Assembly: GCA_037176725.1 (NCBI GenBank)
Contig: JAZBRS010000035.1
Span: 51,470,001-51,534,000, forward strand
Direction of reading: 5' to 3'
DNA length: 64,000 nt
Source: Posidonia oceanica
Lineage: Eukaryota; Streptophyta; Magnoliopsida; Alismatales; Posidoniaceae
Shown: positions 10,925 through 20,996 of the stretch, piece after piece
Layout: each line of letters begins with the position of its first letter
Numbering within the stretch: the stretch's first letter is position 1
Notes under the pieces: generated by a model
Seen by the model: the letters and a program-made list of their open reading frames with translations, nothing else
Told to the model about the DNA's origin: nothing
Databases searched by the model: none
Position numbers and translations under genes: made by a program

Positions 10925-12327
10925 CCGAAAGCGGCCCCATTGCTGATACTCTTCTCCCACCTATACACTTACATTCTCACTTCTTACATTCCCATCCTAC
11001 CTGCATCTGCTATCTTGCCTCTTCCTTTTGTTCTTGGACATCCGCTTATACTTCCTCTATCCTATTCATGCATCAACTTTTTCCATATCATCATCGTCAT
11101 CCTCTCAAGTCACGCATTGCATCTTTTGCCTGGTGATGAAGACTGGAAGCGCTTGCCTGCTCTGGAAAGAGTCCACCCTGCCTCACCTGGCACTACTTAG
11201 ACGCCTTAGCTAGTGAGGGAGCCACCATCAATCAAGACAGGCGAACTGCCTAAAACTCGTAAGGACATACACCTCTGAGGGTGAAAAAATGCTAGGATGT
11301 GAGGTTGAAAAAAGTGAGAATAGACATCTAGGTTTGGGCACGTCCAAGGAACAGAAAGCGAAGACAGATGCTGGCCCTAGAGATAGGGGTGTGCAGTCTA
11401 ACCTTGCTCCTTCTACCCATCACATAGCAGACCCAAAGCCCACATCCATTACAACCCAAACACCCTTCCTTTTACCTCCAAAATGGGGATAGCAAAAGCC
11501 TATGAAAAAAAAGAGAAAAAAGAAATCAAGTGAGCAAACAAAAACAAAAAAAGAAGAGAAAAAGTAAGTGAAGAAAAGAAAAGAAAAGAAAGAAGAAAGA
11601 AAAGGGTTAGAAAAGGATCAACTCGAAAATACAGGCAATATCATCCCCCCGTACTTTACAAGAAACCCAAGGGTGTAAGCCTAAAAAGGTCCACCACTTT
11701 CCTCCAAAAGCAAACATTTACCATCTCCTAGCTAGGGGTAGAGAAAGACTGCATACCCATGAGGGAGAAATCAAAGGAAAAGAGAGCAGAAAGAGTAGGT
11801 GTAGGTCCTGAGAGCTCGGCAGGTAACCTGTCCTCACCACACCACCTCCTGTATACTGCCAACACCCGTTCCGGAGTGCCACCAGCAAGCTAAGAGTCCA
11901 AGTAGGGCCCAGTGAGTCGGGGACCACTCCCTTCCTCTGCAGTAGGCACCAAAGCGCTCCGTATGCTGAGGGCACCAAAGCATACTAATCGTCTCTTAAG
12001 CATACCAACCTGCATCATGAATACATGCATCTTCAATCATCCTTTCCTTCCTATCAATCCTCCTGCTCTGCAACTCGCTTCGACTCTGAGACAGTACTTC
12101 TCGCCAAGCACGCGTTGACGCTGCTCAAGCTGCGCTGGTCCAGATCTCCTGCCTGTCCTCGCCCCGTGTCAACAAGACTGCTACAAAACTCTCCTGCCTA
12201 TGTGTGCTTAGCTGCTATGTTCTGACATTAATTGCTGAACATTATTGAACTGCTTTATCAGCTTCAGATTCTGCTTCCTGTTAAAGATTATATGCCTGCG
12301 TGTTCTGACTATCTACAGTATTGATAA
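10925..12327 (+). other. Non-coding region after integrase in element A
   Basis: I see no supported gene. The stretch holds pyrimidine-rich sequence (about 10940-11110), an A/G-rich tract (about 11500-11610) and short unconnected frames. It ends with a polypyrimidine-like stretch and TTGATAACAG at 12321-12330, which resembles a splice acceptor immediately before the downstream ORF. Confidence 0.5.
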
Positions 12328-13581
12328 CAGGTACCTTCAAGCTCTGCAGCGTCTGCCTGTACCCCTGCGGCCTGCGCCGTGGGATATCCAACTCTTGAAA
12401 CCCCAGTGCACTGTTCTGAAGCCCTGCGGGGCTGGATTGGCAAGCTTACTCAGGAAGACTGCGAGAAGCTGCACCTCTGGGGCATACGTACAAAACTACT
12501 GAAAGCGGCTGATGTCGAAGTGAGCCGTCATCTTCTGTGCGTTGCCGCAAGATTCTGGAAGCCGGCGCACCATGTCTTCCGCTTCGGAAGGATTGAACTG
12601 ACACCTACTCTGGAAGAGGTGCGCCACATCTGTGGCTTCTCTCGGCTGATGGGACCGTCCATTTTCATGAGGCGTGACAAATACATAGCGGTCCTCTGCA
12701 AGCTGTCTGGGCTATCTATTGACTGGTGCCAGCAAAGACTAATCTACACCAACGGCCCCGCGCCCATGCCGTGCTTGCACTACTTTGATAAAATCATAGA
12801 CAAGCGTGCTGAACTCGGAGATGACTTGTGGCTTCGGGGATTTGTCACCCAATTTCTGGGAGAGCTGATCTTCACTCATGGCCGGATGACAATCGCGATA
12901 GAAATTACCGAAATCGCACTAGCTGTGGTGACTAGGCAGATCGACCTGGCACCAGTCGTCTTGGCTGAAACTTACTGCGGACTGGACCACATCTCCCACC
13001 GCTGCCACCACATCCACGGCTACGGAGTGCTAGTACAGATCTGGCTGGCTGCCCACCTTGAATTGAACTTGCTGCGCCCCCGGGGCCACATCATTGAAAC
13101 ATACTGCAATAGCGGCCACGCCAAGACAATCAAGAAGGTCCCCAAAGAATACAAGAAGTTATCTGAGCTGACGGACGACACCGTCACCTGGCGCATCATC
13201 CCGTCTACGGCCGAGCCCTTTACTATCTTCTTCGATACCCACGACGCACGACTCGTGGTGCTGCCTGGATTCATCGGAGGCGTGGAGTATCACCCCATCT
13301 GAGTCATGCGGCAGTTCGGCCTCCAGCAGGGTGCCTTCGTAGACAGCACAGCCCCTAGACTCCTTCAAGCATATCCTTACGGGACAACATCTGCTACAAC
13401 AAAACTGGCTGATCTCATGCAGCATGGAGTGCGGTCTACTGACCTGGCATCTGCACAAGGCTCGGGATGTACACCCAAATATCTGATGGAGGTACAAGCG
13501 TTCTGGCCTATCAGTGAAATACCTCCTAGCGCTCTGCAGTTCCCTGACTCCCGGAGGGCAAAGAAAGCTCAAACTGACTAA
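12328..13581 (+). pseudogene. Extra ORF downstream of pol (plant-mobile-domain-like)
   Basis: The frame is open from 12328 (after TAA at 12325) to 13581, with one TGA at 13300. It encodes about 417 residues with no near-upstream ATG; the first in-frame ATG is at about 12667. The frame opens at an AACAG that could be a splice acceptor. A central segment (VSRHLLCVAARFW, FRFGRIELTPTLEEVRHICG) resembles the 'LTPTLEE' region of plant mobile domain and related plant transposon-associated domains of unknown function. Tat/Ogre elements are known to carry such additional ORFs before gag or after pol. The role is unknown. The family assignment is from memory of motifs and needs a profile search. Confidence 0.6.
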
Positions 13582-14005
13582 AGCATCCGTGTAACTGTCT
13601 GCCTATTTTCTGCTATATACTTTTGACCTGTCACAGGCATGTAATCAAATCAAGTTCAATCAATACAAAGGCATTCTAAGCAACCTATTTGCATCTCAAA
13701 TATGCTTCAAGTGCATGCATCATCATATCAATCATATCTGCAGGGCCCCTAGCCGGACTTGCTGCCAAACACTACTGGAAAAGTCCTCATCAGTCAACCC
13801 AACTGCTGACCCACGACATCTGAACAAACAAGTTACCAGGCACCATCATCCGAATCTTCATCTTCGGACTGGCACCCCCAACTGCCCGGCGATAGGCCCA
13901 TCAACCTGTCATCATCTAGGGGCTGGTACCCCAAACTACTCGTCTGGCAAACACGACAGTTTTGTCTTCACCCTCTGCTTTCGATGCCAAGGACGCGTTG
14001 GCAAA

Positions 14006-14032
14006 CCCCTGGTATCATCTTGATACCAGGGG
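14006..14032 (+). other. Perfect 12-bp hairpin in the 3' UTR of element A
   Basis: CCCCTGGTATCA at 14006-14017 pairs with TGATACCAGGGG at 14021-14032 around a 3-nt loop. It is preceded by TTCGATGCCAAGG and followed by CATCT. Homologous hairpins occur in D at 61472-61499 and 61718-61745, and a weaker one in C. Confidence 0.75.
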
Positions 14033-14134
14033 CATCTTTTGATCGCCCCTTGGTATCACTCTCCCTCTCTTTCCCCCATGATATTCCTGGTATCATGAGA
14101 TGATTCGCCCTCGCGAAACCCACTTCTTTGCCGG

Positions 14135-14745
14135 CCGATAAGTCCGATATCTTATCATCCCTTCAACCCCTCTTTGCTGGCCGATAAGTCCAATATCTTA
14201 TCATTCTATTCTTCTATTCATTTGCCGGTCGATAAGTCCGATATCTTATCATCTCTCTCCCTTTGCCGGCCAATAAGTCCGATATCTTATCATTCCTTTA
14301 TCCTCTCTTTGCCGACTGATAAGTCCGATATCTTATTATTCTATTCTTTTATTCATTTGCCGACCGATAAGTCCGATATCTTATCATCTCTTTCCCTTTG
14401 CCGGCCGATAAGTCCGATATCATATCATTCCTTTATCCCATCTTTGCCGGCCGATAAGTCTAATATCTTATCATTCTATTCTTTTATTCATTTGCGGGCC
14501 GATAAGTCCGATATCTTATCATCTCTCTCCTTTTGCCGGCAGATAAGTCCGATATCTTATCATCCCTTCATCCCCTCTTTGCCGGCCGATAAGTCCGATA
14601 TCTTATCATTATACTCTTTTATTCTTTTGCCAGTCGATAAGTCCGATATCTTATCACCCATTTCCCTTTGCCGGTCGATAAGTCTGATATCTTATCACCC
14701 ATTTTCCTTTGCCGGTCGATAAGTCCAATATCTTATCAATACTTT
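14135..14745 (+). repeat. Tandem array, 14 copies of a GATAAG...CTTATC unit
   Basis: Fourteen copies of CGATAAGTCCGATATCTTAT (with variants) occur at alternating spacings of about 40 and 47 bp. Each core holds a 6-bp inverted repeat, GATAAG and CTTATC. Arrays like this before the 3' LTR are typical of Tat/Ogre elements. Confidence 0.9.
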
Positions 14746-14935
14746 TCTTATCCAACTTTCAATCAATCAATCCCTCCTTTTCTTATCAATCTTTCAATCA
14801 ATCAAACCCTCCTTTTCTTATCAATCAATCAATCCCTCTTTTCTTATCAATTTCAATCAATCACTCTTTTTCTTGTCAATTTCAATCAATCATCAATCCC
14901 TCTTTTTCTTATCAATCAATCAATCGCTGCTCTTT
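14746..14935 (+). repeat. CAAT/TTCTTATC low-complexity repeat
   Basis: Irregular runs of TCAATCAATC alternate with CCCTCCTTTTCTTATC. This forms the transition between the two larger arrays. Confidence 0.8.
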
Positions 14936-14936
14936 C

Positions 14937-15965
14937 CGGTTGATAGGACTGTAAACTATTATCTTGGACTGCTGTCTTATTTAGCCCGCAGTTGTGTAAT
15001 ACGGCTGACATCCGGTAACTGTCCCTCGTAATTGCACTTTCCGGTTGATAGGACCGTAAACTATCATTCTCTGGCTGATGATTCAAAACTCATCCTTGGC
15101 TGATATCCAAAACTATCACTTGCAATTACATTATACAGCAGATATCCAGTAACTATCCCTTGTAATTGCACTTTCTAGTTGATAGGATCGTAAACTATCG
15201 CTCCCGGTTTATAGGTCCGTAAACTATCGCTCCCAGTTGATAGGCCCGTAAACTATCGCTTCCGGTTGATAGGACCGTAAACTATCCCTTGCAATTGCAT
15301 TATACAGCTCATAACCAGTAACTATCCCTCATGATTGTGCTTTCCGGTTGATAGGTCCGTAAACTATCGCTCCCAGTTGATAGGTCCGTAAACTATCGCT
15401 CCTGGTTGATAGGTCCGTAAACTATCGCTTCTGGTTGATAGGCCCGTAAACTATCGCTTCTGGTTGATAGGACCGTAAACTATCGCTACGCCAATCATGT
15501 TATACGGCTGATATCCAATAACTATCACTCGCAAATGCCCTTTCCGGTTGATAGGACCGTAAACTATCGCTCCCGATTGATAGGCCCGTAAACTATCGCT
15601 CCCGGTTAACAGGCCCGTAAACTATCGCTCCCGGTTAACAGGCCCATAAACTATCATTCTCTGGCATTTGCGTTATACGGCAGATAATGAGTAACTATCA
15701 CTCATGGATTGTGCTTCCAGTTGATAGGACCGCAAACTATTGCTCCCGGTTGATAGGCCCATAAACTATCGCTCCCGGTTGATAGGCCCGTAAACTATCG
15801 CTTCCGGTTGATAGGACCGTAAACTATCCTGCACAATCATGTTATACGGCTGATATCCAGTAACTATCACTCACAACTGCTTCCGGTTGATAGGTCCGTA
15901 AACTATCGCTTCCGGTTGATAGGTCCGTAAACTATCGCTTCCGGTTGATAAGACCATAAACTATC
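14937..15965 (+). repeat. Tandem array, about 22 copies of a 29-bp unit
   Basis: The unit is close to CCGGTTGATAGGACCGTAAA followed by CTATCGCTC, with an internal GATAG/CTATC inverted repeat. Groups of two to five copies are separated by a degenerate spacer containing TTATACGGCTGATATCCAGT, which gives a higher-order structure. Confidence 0.9.
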
Positions 15966-16481
15966 CGGCTGATAAGCCCGACACCTTATCACCCTCTTCG
16001 CACGACTTTGTCCCAGGAAAGTGAAGTCCCGCATCCCTTTGCGATAGGAGAGTCGGCCTCTCTCCCCTCGCACCCTTTTTGCTAGCTTGCTCCACTTTTC
16101 CTCCTCGCCTTGTCGTGCAAGTTTGACCCGCCTGCCGAGTCCTTGCGCCGCATCGCGTTTCTTTTTAGCTTTCTTTTTTTGCATCACCTTTGCACTTCCT
16201 ACACTGCATACTAGCCCAGCATCATCAACATCTTCTGCTACATCGGCATTGTTATCAGTACTAACTTTTGCACTAACATTTGCATTGCATTTGCATTAGC
16301 ATGCACTGCATACATCGCATCTCATCCATCTGCACCTGCACTTTGCATTGCGGCAACGGGCTACGATTTTCGGTGCATCCACCAAATAAGTAACTCACGC
16401 CCATAGCAAACCTCTGCTCCCGTTGGTCAAATGGGGTGTCTTGTCAACCCTGAGCAGCGGCCTCGCTTCACTTGACCTCAC
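15966..16481 (+). other. End of the 3' UTR of element A
   Basis: No gene is seen. The end of this stretch (TGAGCAGCGGCCTCG, TTGACCTCACTCAGG) is shared with D (63095-63132) and, in reverse, with C (51402-51470). Confidence 0.6.
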
Positions 16482-16496
16482 TCAGGGAGGGGCATC
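16482..16496 (+). promoter_or_regulatory. Polypurine tract of element A
   Basis: CAGGGAGGGGCATC lies directly before the 3' LTR and would prime plus-strand DNA synthesis. The same tract precedes the D 3' LTR (GGGAGGAGCATC, 63130-63141) and appears reversed in C at 51402-51415. Confidence 0.8.
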
Positions 16497-19400
16497 TACT
16501 GACACCCCATTTTGACAGGCTTGAATCAATTGGAATCTTTTGGTGACTTCTGGATCCAAACCTAAGTCAAAACAACACAATCCTTTTCATCCTACCCTTC
16601 AAAACTAGCATAAACTTGACCTAAGATTACACCCATTTTCAAGCACAAAACCTACCCGAAAACTATAGGAAAACCCACCATCCCCAACTTAGCAAACCTA
16701 CCCAAACACTTAGAAATTTTCAAACCAAAACAACTCCCAAAAACCCTAGAAAACCTAGGTAAAACTACCCTTTTTCGACACCTCAAAACCCTTCCAAAAC
16801 TTTCTCAAAACTAAACCAAAGCCCTAGGTTTAACACTAGAGACCCTAGGCGACACACTCCCCAAATTTCACCTCTTTTCAAAACTTCTAACCCCTCCATT
16901 TACCCAAATTATCCTTTTCTCTCTCTTGGATTATTCTTTTCTCTCTCCTCTCTCTCTCTCTCTCCTGATTATCCTCCCTCTTTTCACCCCCTTCTCCCCC
17001 TTCTTCTTGCCTGGCTGTGGGCCCCCCTTGTGCATCTATCTCTTCTCAATCTTATTTCTATTTTTATCTTATTTTTAGCATTTTCTTTGATTTTCAAATA
17101 ATTACTTTCTTTCAACTCTTCCTTTTCCCCATTACTTCTCCATTTCTCCCTTTTCTTCTTTCTTTCCTTTTTCCTTTCCTCCCTTCTACTAAAACCCTAA
17201 AAAATGCTTAAAAACCTCTAAAACTCTTAAACAAAAGGAAAACAAACCAAAACCCTAAGAAAAATAATTAAAAACATTAAACAAACAATTAAAAAAAACC
17301 TAAACCTAACTAAATCTAGCTAAAATGGAAAATCAAGAATGCAACTTAAGAATGCAAAACAAACAAAAGGAAAATGCTGTAAAATCAAGGAAAAATCCAA
17401 AATGTAATTAAAACAGGTAAAAGTAAAATCAAATTAAAAACAACCAAGAAAACAAATCCTAAAAGAAAGAAAACACTTAAGAAATGCAAGGGCTAATAAT
17501 TAAGAAGGAAAAACCTAACTTAACAATCCTCAAAAGAAAAAATCGAAAACTTAATTAAAAAGTAAAACAAACAATCAAAAATCTAAAAACACTTAATTAA
17601 AAACTTAACAAGAAGACCTAACATAAAAAATATTAAAAGAAATTAACAAACAAAAACAAATTAAAAAAGACCGAACAAAAATCCCGAAAAGACAAAAATC
17701 AAAAGTCTAAAACTCACCCCAATTAATCTAAAAACAAACTTTAAAAAACAACCCTAATTAACACCCCAAGTACTTAACAAGAAAAACATAATTAAAAAAC
17801 AACTTAAAAGATTTAACAAACATTTAATCAAAATCAAAAACAAATCAAAAACAAAGAAAACCCTAAAAACCCTAATCAAAACTAAATCTCTTTAAACTTA
17901 ATTAACTAATCAAAAGCAATCATTAAAAAACTTAATCAAAGTCCTAACTTAAAACACAACCATTCTAAAAATCTTTTCTATTTTTATTTTATTTTTACCT
18001 AATTTATTTTTCTTCTTTCCCTTCCTCTTTCCCATCCTTCCTTTCTTCCTTTCTTTCTATTTTTCTTCCTTTTCATTTCTAGGCCCGGTCCGGCCCGTTC
18101 CTCCCTTCCCTTCCCTTTCTCTTTTTTTTTTCTTTTTTCCTTCACGGCCCGGCCCACTCGCCAACCTTCTTCCACCTCTTCCCTCCTTCTTCTTCTTCTT
18201 CTGCCATAGTTATCTCCCGCCAGCTCTCTCTCCTTCTCTTCAAATTCAATTTCAACTTCTCCCTCTCGATCCCATCAGCTCCAGCTCGCCCCCTCCTCTC
18301 TTGCGTCTCAGCGGTTCTTCCGTGGGGCATCTACTGCCCATCCTCTCGCCGGCTGCTCCTCTCCCATTAGTAGCAGCTCCCGCCAATGGCAATTCAAAAT
18401 CCAGCGCGCCCTGATCATCGAGCCTCTGTTTAAAACTCATTTAATTCCAAATTAAAATCATATGAAATTACATAAAAAATCTAAAAAATTGATTAATTGC
18501 ATGTCAGTCCCTCTGCAGTGTTTTCTTTCAGTGTTTATTTTAATTCTGGTCCTCTAGTTTTCCACTTTTGCATGTTAGTCCTTCCATCAATAATCTGATT
18601 TAATGCTTGTATTTTACCTTAGTAAATTGCAATTTTAATCCCTACTGTTTTCCCTATTTGCACTTTAGTCCTCTGTTCTGTTAACTTAGGCATTTAATTT
18701 TCAATTTTTCTTACTGCATTGCATCATTTCCCCCATACTTTCTGATTTTTGCATGTAGGTCATTCATTAATGCACAGCATACATTTAATTGCATATTTTG
18801 CTTATAAAATTACATTTTAGCCCCAGCATGTTTTAAAAATTGCACATAGGTCCTCTGCATGCTTATAAAAATCATTTAAATGCATCTTTTTCTTATAAAA
18901 TTGCATTTTAGACCCTACATATTTAAAAATTGCATATAGGTCTTCTATTTGCATTCCCAGACCATTAAGACCACTGTTTTGCCTACAAAAATTGCACTTT
19001 AGACCCTGCATATTTAAAAATTGCATATAGGTCCTCTATTTGCATTCCCAGACTATTAAGACCACTGTTTTGCTTACAAATTTGCATTTTGGACCCTGTA
19101 CATTTCAAAATTGCATGTCAATCTCCCATATGATTTCAAAACTCATCCCAATGCATGTTTACCTTGTAAAATTGCATTTTGAACCCTGCACTTTTCAAAG
19201 TTGCACTCAGACCCTCTAGTTTTCAAAAACCTTGCATAAAAACCCCAAACTTTTCAAAATCTTTGCATTTAGGCCCCTACTTTTTCAAAAATTGCATATA
19301 AGTTCCCAAGTTTTCTGAAAAATCATCCCTTGGTCTTTTCTTGCATTCTGCATGCATTGCACTCATGCATTCCTGCATTTTGGCATTCCTTGCACACACT

Positions 19401-20996
19401 TAAGCCTTCTTAGCTCCCATTCACATGGAGGACCTGTTGTGCACCCCCTAGGACCCCCTGTACACCTAGACCCCTTCTTCTCCCCTGTTCTGGCCCCTCT
19501 GCCTTGAAGCTGGGATATCTTCAGGTCCGACCGTTGGATCTTCTCAACCAAGCTACCTGGACGACCCCGGTAGAGCACTCTTCAGCATGGACCAAGCAGA
19601 TCTCAGATCAGGCTTCAGATTTCCAAGGTAAGTCCTCCTGAACCCTTGCACAGCATTCATTTGCATACCATTTGCATTGCATGCATTGTTTTTGCTTTTT
19701 GATCTCTCAAGCATGTAGAATAGGACTCCCTCTCCTCATCTATCAACACTGCTTCCTCTTTTCGCGTACTTCCAGTGCTTTGTGTTGTGTTTCCCCTGGA
19801 TTCACCACTAATTGCGACTTTCTTCTCCTTTTCCATGATTCGATTGCATCGCGAGCTTTTGGCAGCGTGCGAGACATATCGTGGGACATTTTGGTGGGAA
19901 ACAGTCACAAAAAAGTGGTAATCCCTCCACTTGCTTCTCTTCCCCTTTGTAGGTCTTCACACCTACTTTGCACGGTCCTTAAATGGTGCCTATTCTCACA
20001 CACGCACTATTTGCTTCCTCTTTTGCTTCTTCTGTCCTTTCTCTTTGCATCTGCATCTGCATGACTTCGTCGATGTTTTATTTCGCCTGCTTTGGCACCA
20101 TTTTGCGTGCCCACTTCTTTTTCGCACCGTTTTACGTGCCCACTTCTTTTTCGCACCGTTTTGCATGCCTGCTTCGCTTTTGGCATTGTTTTGCGAGCCG
20201 TTCTTGTTTTCTTGCACCGTTTCGCGTGCTGCTTTGTTTTCTCGCACCGTTTCGCGTGCCGCTCTCGTTTCTCACGTTGTTTCGTGTGTTTTACGTCGTT
20301 TTCTCTTGCATGTCACCTGCATTGCTTGGTTTTACCGCCGTTTGCTTTTCCTCTTGCATTTGCATATAGGGCAATGTTGCTTACTGCCTAGAGTTCTCAC
20401 GAGCCAAGTTTTGACCGGTTCGGAACATAGACAGCGTTGCTGAGCACTTAGACTACACGTTTACCTTCATGCATTGCATCCCACCACTTAGAGCACACCT
20501 ATGAGCATTCATTCAGGCATTCATTGGCATTTAGGTATTCGAACCTGCACTTCCCTGCGTATGCGAGCGTAAGCCTAGAAAGACCGATTCTCGGACGTGT
20601 CGAGGGTGCCTAACACCTTCCCCGCACGTAACAAGAGTCCGTGCCCAGTCTTTTGGCCCGCAATGACCATATTGCCCTTATCCTAGGCATGAGTCATATC
20701 ATTTGCATTCATTTGCATTTGTCTCCTTTTGCATTGCTTTGCATTGCATCTTTTGCTTGGTTTTGCGTGTTAACTCACGCATTTCCCCTAATTTTCCTTG
20801 TCTCCCGATAATAGACACAGTGGTGACTCTGAATTGTCTTATCTTCTTCTTTTCTTATCTTTTCTCCTCTGTTTTAAGTATTTTCGAGTTAAGCCCTCCT
20901 CCTCGGACATAGCCGCTTATAGTGAGCCTGATTCCAATCGGTGCATGCGAGCTTCTAGCTGTGTGCATGGACAATCTGAACACTGGGATTACTACA
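16497..20996 (+). mobile_element. 3' LTR of element A (about 4.5 kb)
   Basis: The LTR starts at TACTGACACCCCATTTTGAC, where the usual terminal TG appears to have mutated to TA, and ends at GGGATTACTACA (20996). Contents in order: A-rich sequence with many CCCTA and TTAA motifs (about 16560-17960), a (CT)n tract near 16930-16964, pyrimidine-rich sequence (about 17990-18250), a series of TTGCATATAGGTCCTC-type repeats (about 18480-19330), a 30-bp minisatellite (about 20085-20290) and the conserved end matching 377-809. No gene is seen. Confidence 0.85.
20085..20290 (+). repeat. 30-bp minisatellite in the A LTR (short version)
   Basis: About six copies occur of a unit containing TTCGCACCGTTTTGCGTGCC. 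The same unit is expanded at 22505-22980 and appears reversed at about 36470-36720. Confidence 0.85.

Larger units (their letters stand above)
377..20996 (+). mobile_element. Element A: Tat/Ogre-lineage Ty3/gypsy retrotransposon, decayed
   Basis: The element is assembled from an LTR end at 809, primer-binding site at 811, gag, protease, RT, two RNase H domains, integrase, an extra ORF, tandem-repeat 3' UTR, polypurine tract near 16482-16496 and a 3' LTR from about 16497 to 20996. Domain order, dual RNase H, very long LTR and the hypervariable repeat region before the 3' LTR are hallmarks of the Tat/Ogre lineage. The 5' LTR is interrupted at 376. Coding regions carry many stops, and gag has frameshifts, so the copy cannot act autonomously. 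LTR divergence cannot be measured because most of the 5' LTR is missing from the window. Confidence 0.9.
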
